From: Paragonimus westermani | Lineage: Eukaryota; Platyhelminthes; Trematoda; Plagiorchiida; Troglotrematidae | Direction of reading: 5' to 3' | DNA length: 64,000 nt | NCBI GenBank assembly: GCA_008508345.1 | Contig: QNGE01000274.1 | Coordinates: 90,802-154,801 of the forward strand | Part shown: positions 25,256-40,500 of the stretch, in pieces | Layout of the letters: the number at the start of each line of letters is the position of its first letter | How positions within the stretch are numbered: position 1 is the first letter of the stretch | Position numbers and translations under genes: made by a program | Notes under the pieces: model-generated | The model's input: the letters and a program-made list of their open reading frames with translations, nothing else | Told to the model about the DNA's origin: nothing | The model's database searches: none

Positions 25256-26570
25256 AATCCTATAAGAATGCGACAGCTACAATCCATTATGGGTGATCTC
25301 TAATCTAATTTCTATTCTAATCTACGTGAAAACGAAATTCTGTACTATTAATCAGAAATATAATTTTCTTACTGAGGTTTACAATGGCGTTTTCCACTTT
25401 GAGGTAGAGCAGCGGATTTTCCAGTACAAGCAGCGAGGACAACCTACACCTGACCATGTGCGAGCCAGTAAACGCTCGTAAGGTTATTCTTTGAAACTGT
25501 AGCCACCAAGGTTTTAATCATTTGTCTTCCTCATTTTGCATATTTCGTTCAAGAGGGTAATAAGGGCGGTCTTAATCGGCCTGAATCCCGAATGGCAACT
25601 GGAGGCATCAGCATAAGAAACCAAATTCAGAGTTCACGGACAGTTGGTCTGTTTTCGGTTGTTCATCATCAGGCGAAGTACACAACGTTTTGTATCTTCG
25701 TGGTTGTCGGGCTAGTAGAATCAGAACTAGTTGATTAAATATTGGTGTCAAACGGTTCTGAACTGGAGAGCAACTAACTGATAAACTGACATTCCTATAT
25801 GTTAGGTGGGTAATAGGGGGTCACGGAAACCGAATGGCCAGGATCAATATTTTTGTGGGCCCACAAATGTGAATTATACAATCAAATTTCCTTCTTCACT
25901 GGTCAAGCAAAAACCACTTCCGGCGGACTTGGTATAAGGAATCAACGAGATGCACCTAAATTGCCATCGAAATGGACTTCGCCGAGTTCTTAGTCAGATA
26001 ATCTAAGAAGGACACTGGGTTATGCGAACGTCGTAGCCTGTTCCACAGTCAATTTCGAGAGACTAAACAAAAAGTAATGCCACATATTTAAACAACGTAT
26101 CGATGCGCTATAGTTGACCTACCGGGTTGGACCTGAACCAACTTCGCTGTTGTGATGCATTATAGGCTTATCGACCGAGTTAGATATTTTACGAGAATTT
26201 GGTACAGCTGCTATTCATCCCACTGTTGGCATTATAAGACCCTAAACCGACCGAAGAAAAGTCCGGTTATGAGTTTAGCAGGTGCATTTTTAGATAATTA
26301 ATTACACGCTTTGCTAGGTTGTTCGGGAATTCCGATGCCTTATTTGTAGAACTTACGCTACTCTTCATATTGTCTGGCTGCAGTTCCGCTTACGTTGTGG
26401 TAACGTGTTGCACATATTAATTGCTACTCACCTAACAATAAGGGAGATTAATTTTGGTCATTTGATTGCCACCTAATTCATAGCCGTCTGACGTAATTAT
26501 GACGAATTTCTCCTGATTTTGCTGGTTAGAGAACCACGAGGGTGTAAAATGGGCTCGATGAGGGATAACC

Positions 26571-26895
26571 GTGAACAACCTGCTCTCAAAACCAGCTGCA
26601 ACTTTTAACGAACTCATGAGAATTTTCAAGACCGAAAATTTGGTTTCTCCTGATTGTATGGTAAACTGTTGTACCTATATTTCTGCTGCAGATACGGAAG
26701 CATTTACATCGGTCAGGCGGAAAGGATGTCTGAAGTCAGGTTTGACGAGTGTGTCAGAGTGGCCAAAGGACACACCAGATCAGTACATGATAAATGATTC
26801 ACAACCAAAAGGAAATGTCATCCTCCATAACAACGCCGGCGCCGGTCACAAGTCATTGAGCCTGCTGAGAGCACTACGAACTCAGAAGTTCTGAT
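26571..26895 (+). pseudogene. Penelope-like GIY-YIG endonuclease relic
   Basis: Frame 1 starts with LSKPAATFNELMRIFK, similar to the K...L...L...KD linker ahead of GIY-YIG domains. In frame 3, about 26659-26790, it reads LLYLYFCCRYGSIYIGQAER. This is the domain's ...Y...C.YG.IYIGQ..R signature, with the IYIG half intact and the first Y/C positions recognisable, followed by R..EC..V.KG in place of R...H. Back in frame 1 comes GNVILHNNAGAGH, which fits the conserved S.I..H....GH segment. The domain would nick target DNA for PLE retrotransposition. Two or more frameshifts and a TGA make it dead. The reverse-transcriptase part was not found upstream. Confidence 0.6.
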
Positions 26896-29800
26896 ACAGT
26901 GTGATATCTCGGTGTTATGTTTTTTATAGCCAACTCCATTTGCTCAAAAATCGGTTGCCAGTGGCTACCAATCTTTGCTTGTCACAATTTTAACCGCAGT
27001 CCATATTCATGGCCCATATTCATGGTCAGTGTTTCATATCGCCAGTCAATTTTGGCAAAATCGCCATACAATCACATTTAGTGAACTATGGTTTAATGGG
27101 ATATCTTGTCACAATAGATGTTTCAGTTGTTGTTATTAGCGTCAGTTAGAAATTGTTATCCTCCCGAAATATTCCGAGATTCAGCCCCAAAAACGTGATG
27201 TTCTGATACAGTTCCGTCTAACAGTTGGTTTTCCATGTTTCGCGATGAACCTACAGTACGCTGTTTCAAAAGTCTTATGAGTGAAGTTTGATTGCCGTAG
27301 TCAATGAAAACAGCAACCACTATTCAGCTTGTAAATGCGGATTCAGTTGCTTTTCTTTATGACACGTTTAATGAAGCTCCTTATTGTTTGATATTACTGT
27401 CAGTTCATAAGTGTATGTTGTCTATATTTACCAACAACGTTTCTCCCGACTGTTACCATGTCCTATGAGATTGAAATATTACCCATTACAAATGAGCTGA
27501 ACTCAGGAAACTTGCTTCCAATTTTTTGAATTTCTGCGAGTGGTAGGAAACCGAATTCGAATTAACCTTACATAAATTACTCACGTGTGCTGATAAAATG
27601 TGGCTTCCTATTAATGGTAACCGCAGTATCTGAGAACAAAGTATTTTCAAACGTCAATTATGAGAGTAAATCAGTTAAAACACGAGAGTTTTGTCGACGG
27701 GAACAACAGAATTGAGAACAGATTGAACGTGGAACTGGCAGAGCTGCTCAGACTTGGAGGATACAAAGCGGTAGAAAATATCTTTTCTAATAGTGTCTGA
27801 AATATCACTAACGGTATACAGTTCTTCGTAAAGAGTGAACACCACCTCAAACCAAGAAAACGACAAAATCACTACTAAGGACAAGTAGACAAGCATGAGA
27901 GGAAATGTTGGGCCAGAAGTGCAAAAGCTCCAAAGGAAAGGTTTTACCAGGCTTCTTGTTACTTTTAATTTTTCTTCTGAATATAGTTCAACTAATGACA
28001 GCTTACGTGTGACAGAACCTTGGGCATTGATTACGACCTGCAGAAGTCTTGTTCTGTTAACATATTTTGAACCCAGTCCAGAGGCTAGGTGGGACCAGCC
28101 GGGTCCATATGAGACGCCAGGTTCATTACGCCCCAACATAGTGTAATGTTTGACTAAGCATACTCGATAAACACAAAATGAAGTGTGACTAAGATTATAT
28201 AGATAGGTACAGTACGCGTCTAAGCCACTCTAGTATATGAATTCAACCATCTCTCAAATAGAAGCTATCAGTTTCAAGCACACGTCGTTGTACTTTACCA
28301 TTGCTCAAGTGGTGCTGTTCACAAATCGAGCACCAGTCCAACGACACTGATTGTTGAGAGTAGCCGAGAAACGATACGGTTTCATGCGAATAATGCGTTG
28401 CCACCAATATATTTGTGTGGGGTGGTATGCTACTCAACGTCAGATTGAAGTCCCGCGGACATTAACAGTGATTTTAGTCAGTGAATTCCAATTCGGTTTT
28501 GGCGGCAATTAAAGTGAACTCTCTTCCAACACCAACATCACACGTCACACAAGAAAAATCGACAGTGGCCTGTTCAATGCACACATAGTGAACACCACAA
28601 ATTTGTTTGCAACTTTCGTAGATGAATAGCTCAGCTAACATTTGAAAAGGAAATATGGAGTCGAATTTCGGCCAAACTGAAGTTCATCAATCTCTATTTT
28701 GTCACGTCCGGCAGTTGAACTCTGGCTCCTGTGCTCGTGGTGTCATCAAATTGAACGGTGCTTTGCAGACTCTACAGCTCTCGTTCAAAAGCTAGCATAT
28801 TTGCGTGTTTTGGTACAATACTTTGATAATGTCCAACGTATGGCCACTTTGTACCGATGGTGCAAATATCTCAATAGGCGTTATTATCATATAACTTTTA
28901 GTCGCCTCTCCGTGACTTTAAATCTACGGATCTTTGTTTTGGTGCATGAAAGCAATTAAACGCATGAACAAAGTTTATCAGAAACATTAGTGAAAATGAC
29001 ACATATGCAGTCAGATAAATCTTTATGAAAATCAAAGCCCGGTAACTAAGTAGATGATTACCAAGTAGCACAGAAATTGCAGATGGTGTAAAAAGCTCTA
29101 GAAGTTTTACTCATCAAAATCGACCGAATTGGTCGAGAAGAACTAAATCATCTTATTCATAATTGGAACAACAGGGAGATGTTTATCAATGTATTCTGTC
29201 GAGTTTTCCATAATACGCCATATACGTGCTAAACCATATGAGGAGTTAACGAAATAGATCGAAAATAAGGCATATTTGTTAGACGTTTGCTACCTTACGA
29301 TTACACTCATATAAAAAATTCAGTAAACCACAACATTATTCTTTACGGTACAACAATAAGTTGACGAACACAGAGGCTTTTGGAGGTATCACTCAAACTA
29401 CTGTGTTGTCTACCAATGGTGCCTTTGTGTATAACTCTGCACCAGCCCAACACAGCTCAGATGATCCTCATTGGACTATCTTAATCAGTTAGGTCAGTTT
29501 TTACTTCACTGGGGAAATAATTGAAAAATACTTGTGAATTACGTAACCTACTGGGTGACTTCAGTCTGTGACAGCGACTTTTTTTAACGGAAAAAGAGTG
29601 TCTTCGAGCCACTATGGCCAAATGAAAACGACGATACTAACCTTTAAGGATCAATTTTGAAACAGTAAACCACTTCTGTTACTGGAGTTTTATTTGTGTA
29701 GGTGGGCTGTGATGAAATGAAACCTGAACAAATGACATATTGGTCGTTTGGGTTAGCCGGTGCCAAATATATACTGATGCAAGCTTACTGATCAATTAAC

Positions 29801-32800
29801 AGGACGTTATACAACGTATTTATACATGTTAACGCGTTGCCGCACAACCTTCTAGAGCAATCAAACCTGATGGATTGGACAAGGTGTACATTGTACACGC
29901 GCTGCCACTGATATCTGACAAGTTTGGCTCAGTCGGCAAGGAATTTGAAAGAGCAGGGTGGTCTGATTTTTCTTCTCACTGTGCTGAACTTTCCGAGCAA
30001 TAGCATGTAGGACAAGCCTGTGGATAACGAGCATTCTTTCTGACATTTTGGATCCTTCCGTCAGTGGACCAAACGTGAACATACTCTGGAAAAATGATGT
30101 TTAAATTTTGAACAATGTGGAAAGGTATCACAATGGTTATTTTGAAACGTCGTCTGCTGGCTGAAAGTATGATTTTTAGACGCAGTCATCTAGGCGTACT
30201 CTGTGACCTTTTCTCTTGTTACTCAACTACCTGTATAACTCATGTTTTCATCGCTAATAAAGCGCCATCTTCGGGCAGCGACATACATTTTGAGAACACT
30301 CCTTGAGGTGCTGTTGAGGAACCAGCCTTCAAACTGCTTGACGACCAGGAAAGTGGACAAGTAAACCTGATGTTATGGGATACGGAGGTAAATCATTATG
30401 GTTGATTCAACTCAATTTTCCTCATTATGTTCACCGCAGTGAATTGGTTTCATCCTTATATCATGTGACTGTTGTTCCACCTTCTCAGTTTCTATGAAAT
30501 TTAGGCGACTTCCCCGAATACACTAACAAATTTAGTTAATTAGTCTAAGATTTATGATAACTTTATGGTTGTTTGTCTTGCTCCTTACCCGGCTTGTCTA
30601 CATCATGACGACGAGTTTGTCAGCAATGTTTGTGCAATCATTAATTCCCATCTAACCTTCAAGTCGGTGTCACTTGAATTAATGCACCATGTTCCAAACT
30701 AACGGTACGGTTTAACTGAATCTTCAGTTCGGTTTCTACTCTAAATGTGCTGTTAACACAACTAGAACATTGAAGGCAAATGCAATGTTTCAGTAACAGG
30801 GATAGCAATAATTAATTGTTCTGAACCAATGGTTTTCAATGATACGCAGAGAAACTAGTTCACTTCAACCGGGGGTTGCACAACAAAAAACAGGAATACA
30901 AATTTGTACGGTAATATTTCGCTTCTGCCGCACAAGCGCATAATGCACACATCTTCTGTTCAGTAAAATCAAGGTGCCTATCAATGAGGACAACAAAAAA
31001 ACACCTGGTACAAATCAAATGAAAACAGCTTAGTCGGAATTCAGAACCATAGCAGAGGTGCCAGCAGTAATTTCATGCTGCTTACAGAGGGTGGGGCAAA
31101 AACTCCTAGTAAACATGGTCATAGAAAAGCGTAATAAACGACAGTTGTAAACAGCGTCAATGATCTGAGATTCTTTGATCAGGTTCCGACCGTGTTTGGC
31201 ATCGAAATGAATTGATGAAGCGAGCTGTTGTCTAAGCTTTTAACCGATTTTGCAATGGGCCCATTTATCTGATAACCAAAACGCCTGCTTAAGTAGCCAA
31301 ATATCAGTAACCGAATTTGTAAATTCAATTTGATCCGAGTGAGAGTAGCAATACGTGTTCAACAGGCGGTATTTAAATCCTATTTGGGTTGTACGGTTTA
31401 GTTCAGCTGTGTAATAAGGAGTATGAACACTGTTTTACCGACTTTTCTTTTGATAGACAAATTCCGAACACCTTTTGGGGTACAATTTGCTGATGATTTA
31501 AGGTTTTAGGTACCTTCTGATAAAACTTTAGGAGTGACCGTTTTCTTTGAAACCGTTATGGAGTGGTGGACGTTTTAACTAAAAATTACCGGAAGTACAC
31601 AGTTCACGAACTTTGGAGGATTGTTCTCACCGCAATCCCTCGGATTCGGATGAGAATGAAACTATCAAAGTACAGGTATTAGCCAGCGTCCTTGAATGGG
31701 ACTGCTCAAGACAGTAAAGCGCTGCTGCATCATGGGAGTTTCAGGTTGGTGAATCTGATACATTTACTCACTTCATTCTCAGAGTTCCTGACTATGGAGT
31801 AGTATTGGTTATAAAGCTGTTCATTTAGTCACAGTTTCCTGAGTTTGAGTAGTCGGTATATGGGTTTTCTGTAGCCAAAGCTGTTAGATACTATTCAAGT
31901 GCCTGTGCAATCCTTTAATTGCGCCACTACAAATACTGAATGGTATACGATTTGATAGATTCTCTTCTCAATGAAATGACACGTAAACAATATTTGTGTT
32001 TCTCCTGACAGGTGTTTACTTGATATACTAGCTGCACCATCGTCAAAACATGTCGCAATTCAGAGTCAGTTGATGGTACGATTTCATTTGAATAGTCTGT
32101 ACAAATTTAACGTACTGGAAACAGTCCGGATAAAACCGGAGTAATGATAACACTGAATTTAATGTCGACATCGATCGGATTTCGTGGGATCAGTCTTTCA
32201 CACCGACAAATAGGCATCTCTAGGAAATAAATGAGTTTTCACCCCTCCATAAGGTTCACAGAACTCAAGGGTACCAGATTTTAATGAGTTGATTTTCAAA
32301 ATACACTCTGAACAGCCTGTTTTCACGGGGGATCCGGGCACTTGGTTACAGTGACAAAAAATGTATATCACCTTAAAAAAGACTAATCAAAAATGTCGTT
32401 TTTATTTCACTAGAACTTCATCCTGCTTCTAGTGAGTACACAGTGTGTGTGGATACGTTATTTTGAAGATAAATGACGGGTTTATACATTTATGGTCTAC
32501 TGAACGCCGTACTATCCGATGTGACAATTCGACCTTTATCTAAATTCTCCACTGCATTTAAAGTAACTACTTAGAACACGTCGAACTTACTGCTAATAGT
32601 TCAACGTTAAAGGTTTTGGTTTCGTGAAAGGTGATTTCGCCCCTTAAAAAGTATTGCCCAAATTAATTTCAGCGAATCCGTCCAATCTAATAAAATTGTT
32701 CGTTCTTACGGTCTACCATCGTTAAGTCTTAAGGTCTAAGGTTTGATTCAAAGCAAACATTGCTGAATTTGGGACCTAATCATCCTAAATTTGAGAAATT

Positions 32801-34518
32801 TCATATCTTGATCCCCGTTTTACTGATTATGTTGACACGTTGAGTTCAGAAAATCTTATGGGCTATCTATGGGTAAAAATCAATAACTGACAGCTCATTT
32901 CGAATAGCACGTTAACAGATGACTAGAAGTAAAATTAAGACTCCATTTGTGTGACTAAATGTCACAAACAGTACTTAGCACCGTCATTCACGAGATACAC
33001 TTAGCGGAAATGGGAACATAGTCAAAGTGCCTTACATCTTATGCAAGATTTTCGGAGGCACGTGTAAACGTATCCTGTAGAGTTGAGGCTGGCACTGTCA
33101 AGTGCCACAATGCTCATACATGCTGAAAAGCGACTTGAATTGGTAGAGTACTACCTTGATTGTCCTTGCTTTTACGTATTTCACCTTTTTGTCGCCTTGT
33201 CTTCATTTTTGTTGTAACTTTTACTCCATGCGAAATTTCTCGATGTTTCAAATTAGCTAGAGTGTGGTCAAAATACGCGAAATATTACATAAGAAGGATT
33301 CATACGCTTTCGCTCGGTTTCTTCCTCCCTATCAAACTTGTAATTCTGTGGAATGCTAATCAGATGTTTAGACACACCTTGTTCTTATTAGGCCCATGGG
33401 AATCTTTCTTCAACAGTTTAATTGTGTTGATCGTTAAGTGTTGACCATCGCCAAATTTGTCCACACGATTGCAACTCCAACTGTTGTAGACAGTGGTACT
33501 TTCGCACACCTGCAAAGACATCTCTTATTAGGAAGCTTCATTTTTTGTTACAATGATAAGTTTGAAACTGCGTTTCATCGTTTGCTGAAAAAACTATACA
33601 CCGAGTCGGAGTCGCTTGATGGGTTTGCTCCTTCTCACTCTCTAGATGAAGAGACTATCGCGGTCAGCCATGTGTTGCTTAGCATCTGCGGTTTCACTCA
33701 CTAAAACTGTCTGTCTTGCAGTACCACAACCTCGGGACATAAAGTAGCTATCCCGTTAGTTTTGTCATCACGATTTTTGTTACTCTGTTTATTAAGACGA
33801 ACATAGTAAACTCACTTTGAACTCTTTCAAACTTTTTTGATTATCAATGAAATTAGGCAGAACCGCACAGTAACTCGTTCCTGCAGAGCATACATTAATG
33901 AAGTTAGCTAAATACTTTCAATGACCACATGTTTTCGTCATAGAGGGTTTGCTCTAGCGTTAAACAAATTTGCTGAGAAAGTCCTGCTTTGCAATAATTA
34001 TGCAAAAATTATTTGGTAGTTAAGGCAGTTGTTGCAACTTTTTAAGTGAAGAGGATACTTTACAGGGAATCTGTATCCTCTGACGATTTGTTTATCAAAG
34101 TGAATGACAGTAAGATACATTCACTTTTCCTAGCCATCCCGCTTGCAAACACAAATTAAACGGTCTTTTGTTGGATTAGAGTGTCAACGTTCATCGTGGT
34201 CTGTGCAGCTTTAATCGCTCAGTTTTCACATTGCAATATACCCCTGTAATCTTTCAGTAACACGTATATATTGTTTTTAGAGATTTATTCTGCAATATAT
34301 GTCTTGAGCCATATCACAGTAAGTTACAGCGAGTTGAATCAAACAATTTCCGGAGTCAGCTGAAGTTTTACGCTTTCGAACTCCCCAATATCGCATATCT
34401 GAGTTCATTTATACACAAACACGGCAGGTGACTCCATCTAGCAAAGACAGAGCTCATTAATAGGAAAGACACAGTCTGATTACTGATGAGTGGTAAAGGA
34501 TTTTGTTTCTCATACAAG

Positions 34519-34575
34519 TTGAACATCGCCCACAAGTTACCGCAGCTACCACATTCCCATGGAATTCTCAGTCGG
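34519..34575 (+). repeat. Short dispersed repeat, copy B
   Basis: TTGAACATCGCCCACAAGTT followed by CCGCAGCTACCACATTCCCA, the diverged partner of 24841-24895 in the same orientation. Similarity fades on both sides. Confidence 0.45.
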
Positions 34576-37500
34576 TCCTTTTAGTTTTGAGGTCACAATT
34601 GGCAAGCATTCTATTCTGTCAAATATACACAACCAAAGCTCGATCGTAAGTGCCATGTAGGTGGAGAGAAACGGAAGACAGTTCAACCATACTTCAGAAG
34701 TCATTTGAGGATATAAGAAAAGTCGGGATCTTGTGTGACAACGTCTTAGAGCCCAATGTTACTGTTGTTTAAGTGAACTAGTTTCATGAGGGTTTTGGTG
34801 CCTCTGTGTTACCTTTTGCCATTTATTCCAGTGTAAAAGACCTTGCTGAGATTTAAACTTTGCCACTGAATGCCTGACGATGTAAGATCTACTCGGTCAA
34901 TTGATAACACACCGATATCAGCCGTTTTCGTTGCTGACCATTTGGTCTTTCACAATACTGTGATTAGTTAAGGCTGTGATTAGGTGTGATTATAGGCCGT
35001 GTTTTTTGTTGTGATATATCAAGGCATTCTGAAATCGACGTATGGTCCCAACAATTGGCCAGAATATGGGTATCTGTTGAGTTTTTACCCCACCGTTAAC
35101 ACGGGTATTAGACGTGCGTATATGGCAATTTTAAAAGCCACCTAGTCATCATAATATTGAGTTGACACGGAACGATAAAAACAACATTACAGCGGACTCT
35201 ATAGTTAAGTTGCACTTCTACTGAATCAGCAATGATGTATATGCGTAATTAATATTCTTGCTCTGAGAGGTCCAACCTCGTACAAATACATCACGAATGG
35301 TTTCTTCCTAGCGTGGAGTTATCAGATAGGGAAAAGTCCAGCATGCCCCAAATATGTGACCCATTTCGTTGACCGGTTTTGTGTCATACCATGAAAGGTT
35401 TTAAATCGAAAATTGGTTCACCTACCTTTCTGTGATAAATTCGACAAGGAAAAAGCCTTCCGTAGACCGCTACCCTAATAGAGAACCTTATGGAATATAA
35501 TATTCATGAAGTCGAACATTTTGTCCACAGCCAGCTCAACTTGGTGAGCCCGGTCGAATCGTGTTTAGCAACACCAGCGGAGTGTGAACATGCTTCACAT
35601 CAAGTATGTTCAAAACTTCTTTGCACGCAAAAACATTCTGGCTGTTGAACAAAGCTCTCTGATGTTCTGTGATGTAGTTGTTTATGAAGCAATCCTTCTG
35701 ACCGTGTTACCTTGGTTCCATGAATATCATGAGGAGTCAGTCTTCCGATTATTGTGAACTACACCCAACCCAGACGTCTCCCGATGGCTAAGCATATTAG
35801 CAAATTAGCTGAAAGATATCAAAAGCGTTCTGCGACAGTTAACCTCCTATTCAATCAGGAAATGAGGTCCGAGAAAATTCATGAGGTCCGTTAGTACCGA
35901 CGCACGTTGAGCTGACCAACAACCATACTATTTCGCTGCAGTAGACAAACAGATAGGATAATCAGAGCTTAGTTTCCTAAATAACACAAGAATAGCTGTA
36001 TTTATCCCTCACTTACGATAGTTATTCTGTGAATAGCCTATTTCTGAAGTAACTGTTTCACATAAGAGCACATGGCGTGTCTGTAGAGTTCGCAAACTGA
36101 CTTTTTTCAACACCTTGTGGCTTTCGTCCGTCTATAATATCAGTTTCAGTCTTACTCATTAATAATATGCATTTGCCTGCAAATTTGTGAACAGTTCTCA
36201 GCTTTCATTACTGACGTTTGTAAGGTAAGCGTAAAATGCGAGCTGATCGGTAGCAAGGTACATTTGTGCTACAGCTGTTTGCGAGTGTTACTGAATACAT
36301 CAGGTAAACAGAGTTGTTTGATTAATTTTCCATTTCTTTGATGCGTGATACTGTTCATCGCTACGCTCCGCTTCTCCCAATGTAACAGATTGGTTCCCAG
36401 TAACCAGTTAATACAAATAAATTTGATTGCGTTTCAGCTGTCTTTAGAGAATGTTTCAACAGTAAGTAGAAGAGGCACAGTTGAATAATTCCCTTTAAGG
36501 TGTGAACGCCTCGTGAGCGTTCAAGTTGTTTCAAGGCAGAAAACCAAGAACATTTTCCCCTCAGAGATTCCTGAGTGGGCAACAGTAAGACTGATTGCAC
36601 AACATGATAGTCACCAGAGCATGTTGAAATTCATCCCATTCATTTGATTCACTTGGCTAGATTTTTGAAGGTAATGTGATCGATTTATGTACGTTGTACT
36701 AACACAGTCTTGATATCATTGCTCCGACCAAAGTACTAAGAGTGGTAGAGTTTGAAAGTCACCCTCCATTTGTTCGCGACCTTTATACTTAGATGAACCA
36801 TCAAGGTTGAAGCGGATGTTAGCAAGAGCTAAAATGTCGACGTTCAGACTGATCGCAGGTAATACAAGTTTGCGGTCAAGCTTTGGGGGATGAACATGAG
36901 TGAATGCTTGTCGTATGGCAACCAGCGTTGTGGTTAGCGTAATCGGTCTATCAATGCCGAGGCCGGGGCGCACGTTTCGATCCGGAAGACAGATCAGTAA
37001 TGGGGTCAAAACCCCAATTTAACGCTCCTTTTCGTAAAGAATTTACGGATAGTCATCTCAAACCACAAGCACCGTGACCGAATGTGGGTGGTGTAAAATT
37101 TGGTAAAATGGTGTATCCACAAATTTCAATAGGCAAAATGACAGCCTGATGGCCGGAGCACGTACGTGAATGTAACGCACTCCCCAACAGTTACCAATTT
37201 GACACTTTTTCACTAAGATTGATTTCTCTTAGAAGATAGAGTACTTCAGTCTAATAGAAAGCGATCCGTAATAATGTGACACCAGATGCATAATAACTTT
37301 GAAATTAAGTAACATTTTCAGTGGAAACAGGCTCACGTTTTTTTGCTAAGGCTCATCAAAACCGTTTCCAACAAATTACTGAATCCGTTAAATAACGTCA
37401 TGTCTAGCGCCCGACGTTTCCGAGCTACGAAGATTAGGAAACCACAATAGAATGAGAAAATTCTAGAAATATAGCCTCTCGGACGTTACACGTTCAAAGA

Positions 37501-40500
37501 TCTTTTTATCCAAGGATGTTCATGCTTACGGACATACCCCAAGCACAAGAGTGAAGATCACAACTTACAAATGACGTTTTATGCCTTCGTGATCCATCTT
37601 ACAATAGATGCGTTGACATGCGGATCTCGGTCCGATAGAGCTGCCATACATAGGCTGCCACACATAAGCTCATGGTTTGTTACAGGGGGATAAAAATTTT
37701 GCACTGTCGTCTCTGTTATTCGTAAAAAACTTGTGTTGGACTTTCTAATTGTTTATACTGAATATAGATGGATGAAAGGCAGATGCTGTACAGCTACTAG
37801 CGTGCAACCACATTGGAAACGAACACTAAATTGCACTGAAACGGTACACTTTTGGGTATGCCAATTTAATAACCTGTGGATCCAGGCTGAAATGGCGACT
37901 AGAAGACTTGTAGTGCTGGTTGCCTCTCACGTACATGCTGAACGATTAAGGTTTTAAAACTGTTAACTAACTGAGCCGTGACCATAAAATCGGCCACTGC
38001 CTTCCATCGTGAACAGACCTTAAATTAAAGCAGTTCTGTCTGAAAATTTACCTGTTTATTTCATAAACTAGTTTCAGCGAATGATCCTGCCGACTTTTTC
38101 TCATGTTCGATTAGTAGAAATATGTTAATGAATGATTGCGAATGTAGAGTAGTTTGTACACAAAATTGGGTCTCCCATAAAACTGATAGTACTTCAAATT
38201 CGACGTGTTTTGCTTGTGCTTCTAGAAGGCTTGCTCCTTCAAAGAAAATACCAAATAAAACAACTGTGCCTCATGGTCGTTTTCTAGACCGACGTATTTT
38301 TTCACGAAAATTACCTCTGTACGTTACTTTTGCATGGAAGGCTGTCTTGATCAACATACTGCAGGTTTCTTTTTACATCCTAATCGTTCTAATGTGACAT
38401 AACTGCGTGAATAAATTCACTGAAGTGATGTTCGATAATAGGATAATTTCATTCAGGCGTGTTGGTGTGAAAATAAGAGCTAGTTGGTGGGCAGAGAACA
38501 TTAAGCCTGTCAAAGAATGGTTGTGTACTGTAAAGTTAAACAAAACTCATCATTTATAAACATTGTTGGTTTGATTTATCATAATACTTTATCCATATAC
38601 TTTACATGTCCTAACGACAAAATTACTCATAACAAAGTATAACTGAAATGAAACTCAGCTTGTTCGTCTAAGGACACCCGTCATCTAACAGACTGCAGAG
38701 AAAATTTAAACGTTCAAAGTTACATTGATTTCGACTGCATAAAGATATTGGTATACTGTAGATATTACTAGGTGTGATAAAGCGTGCAGTAGATTAAGCT
38801 GCCTAACACAGTTTGAATAGATTCCACAGAACCAGTCTATCTGTATTAAATGAACGCAATCAATTTTTGCCAATCAACAAATTTTCTAGCAAGTCTTCCT
38901 TCCTAGTTTGCAGTATTTTCAGAGTGTAAACATTAAAAGCCTCGAATTATTGGGTCATTTAGCAATTTGCTCATTCTGGTCATATTTCACAAAAATTTCC
39001 TAGTCAGACATTTTTCCTTATTTTTTTCATCTCACTAAGAGACAGTAAACTTTGGAAATCACAATAATAAACCAATCTATAACGGATATTCTTGCTCAAT
39101 TCAATGCTCAAACTTATGTCCTAGTAGTTATGAAGCCAGCATGGTAATCACTGCATGCCACTTCTAAACCGTGATATCTAAAGTCTGGGTAAGAAAATTT
39201 ATCCGACCTCGAAAGATCTGATTAAATATGAAGAGCATAGAATTGCCTGGCAGTTCCAGAGATCTTCATCCGCAGGCAAAGCTGTCAACCTAATTGAGAC
39301 GTTCCTGTTATGTTCTCGATTTTATTCAGGCGTATCGTTGTGTGCATGTCTCAAAAAAGATAGACAACCTGATCATTATTCACAAACAATCACAATTTCA
39401 CGTTTTGGGAGAGATGATTAATGTGAGCCCATTATAGGCGGTAATTTATTCAATTGTGTTACAGTTTATTCTAAAACATCCTACCGTAACAATTTCACAT
39501 AAATCCTTTGTGAGTTATCTGTCATTATAATCCAGATTTTCTTGTTTCAATGAGTTTGCTTTTCCTCGGTTTTAACTATCTGGTAAGAGCAACACACAAC
39601 TCTAGTGTTTATCGTTCTTTGCCTGCCTACCTGAACATCTGGCTCAAGCATATTCATAGTGTTAAGGGAAGTTTTAACGTTTTCTCCCGGACCATATAAA
39701 ATCAAATTATTCTCGACTTTTGTGGTGATGTCTTTAAGAATCTCAAGATTATACTGTTTCTTGGATCAACTCGGCTGGCGTTATGTGACAAGTAACTAAG
39801 GGATAACCTCAGATCCACCAGGATATATTCATCACCAGTACTGGTGCAGGATTAGAAATGTTGCCTCTGTGTGTATGGAGTACAACGAGGAACGAAGGCA
39901 GTTGTCCTCTCAAAAACGGTGCAGTAGGAATATGTTTGCCGGATAGTGACTGGGCAGCGACAGGTTACTTTCACCTAACCGTTAGGCGTTCACAAAGAAA
40001 ACAGTTTCGAAGGGGCAAAATAAAATGTACAAATGCAGTTAAGATAAAAACGCTGTCGTATATCAGAATGTGTAGACGCGATAGGACATTTGTTGGTGAG
40101 TCTTCCGACGAGTTCTACTGGTTGTATGCGGACATACCGCAGCTTCCTGAAACACCTGAAATATAAACAAACCTAAACAGACGGAACCGCATGTGAGAAA
40201 TACGAAACTACCTAAGGATGAATGCCAAAATGGTGCTGTCCTTTCCAAGGGTTCGTTCAGATTCGAAAAATTGTGTTTCGAACGTGTAGAGAAGTATGAT
40301 GTTTTGCCATCATACTGATAAAGGTGTTACACTGGGAATAACCCTAACATTGTGACCACTACTCCAAATTCAGTTTCGAAAGCTTTTGCCAACCATGCGA
40401 TTTGGGTTAACTCTTGATTTGATCAACTGTTTCCGCTCTCGTGTGGTAGTCAATGTCACAATACTTCTAAATAGAGCTGCCATTTGTTGCCTTTATCATG

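Noticed and set aside
25650..25690. Minus-strand CTGATGA ... GAAAAC with a helix III-like ACAG/CTGT, a possible further hammerhead
   Set aside because: The nine bases between the core halves cannot form helix II, and helix I pairing is poor.
27000..27028. CCATATTCATGG direct duplication and similar 11-14-bp tandem doublets at 15310, 37643, 41470 and 48416
   Set aside because: Two-unit slippage duplications of no evident function.
27675..28139. 154-codon minus-strand open frame with a hydrophobic stretch
   Set aside because: The hydrophobic part coincides with a long pyrimidine-rich tract that looks more like a splice acceptor region; no domain is recognised.
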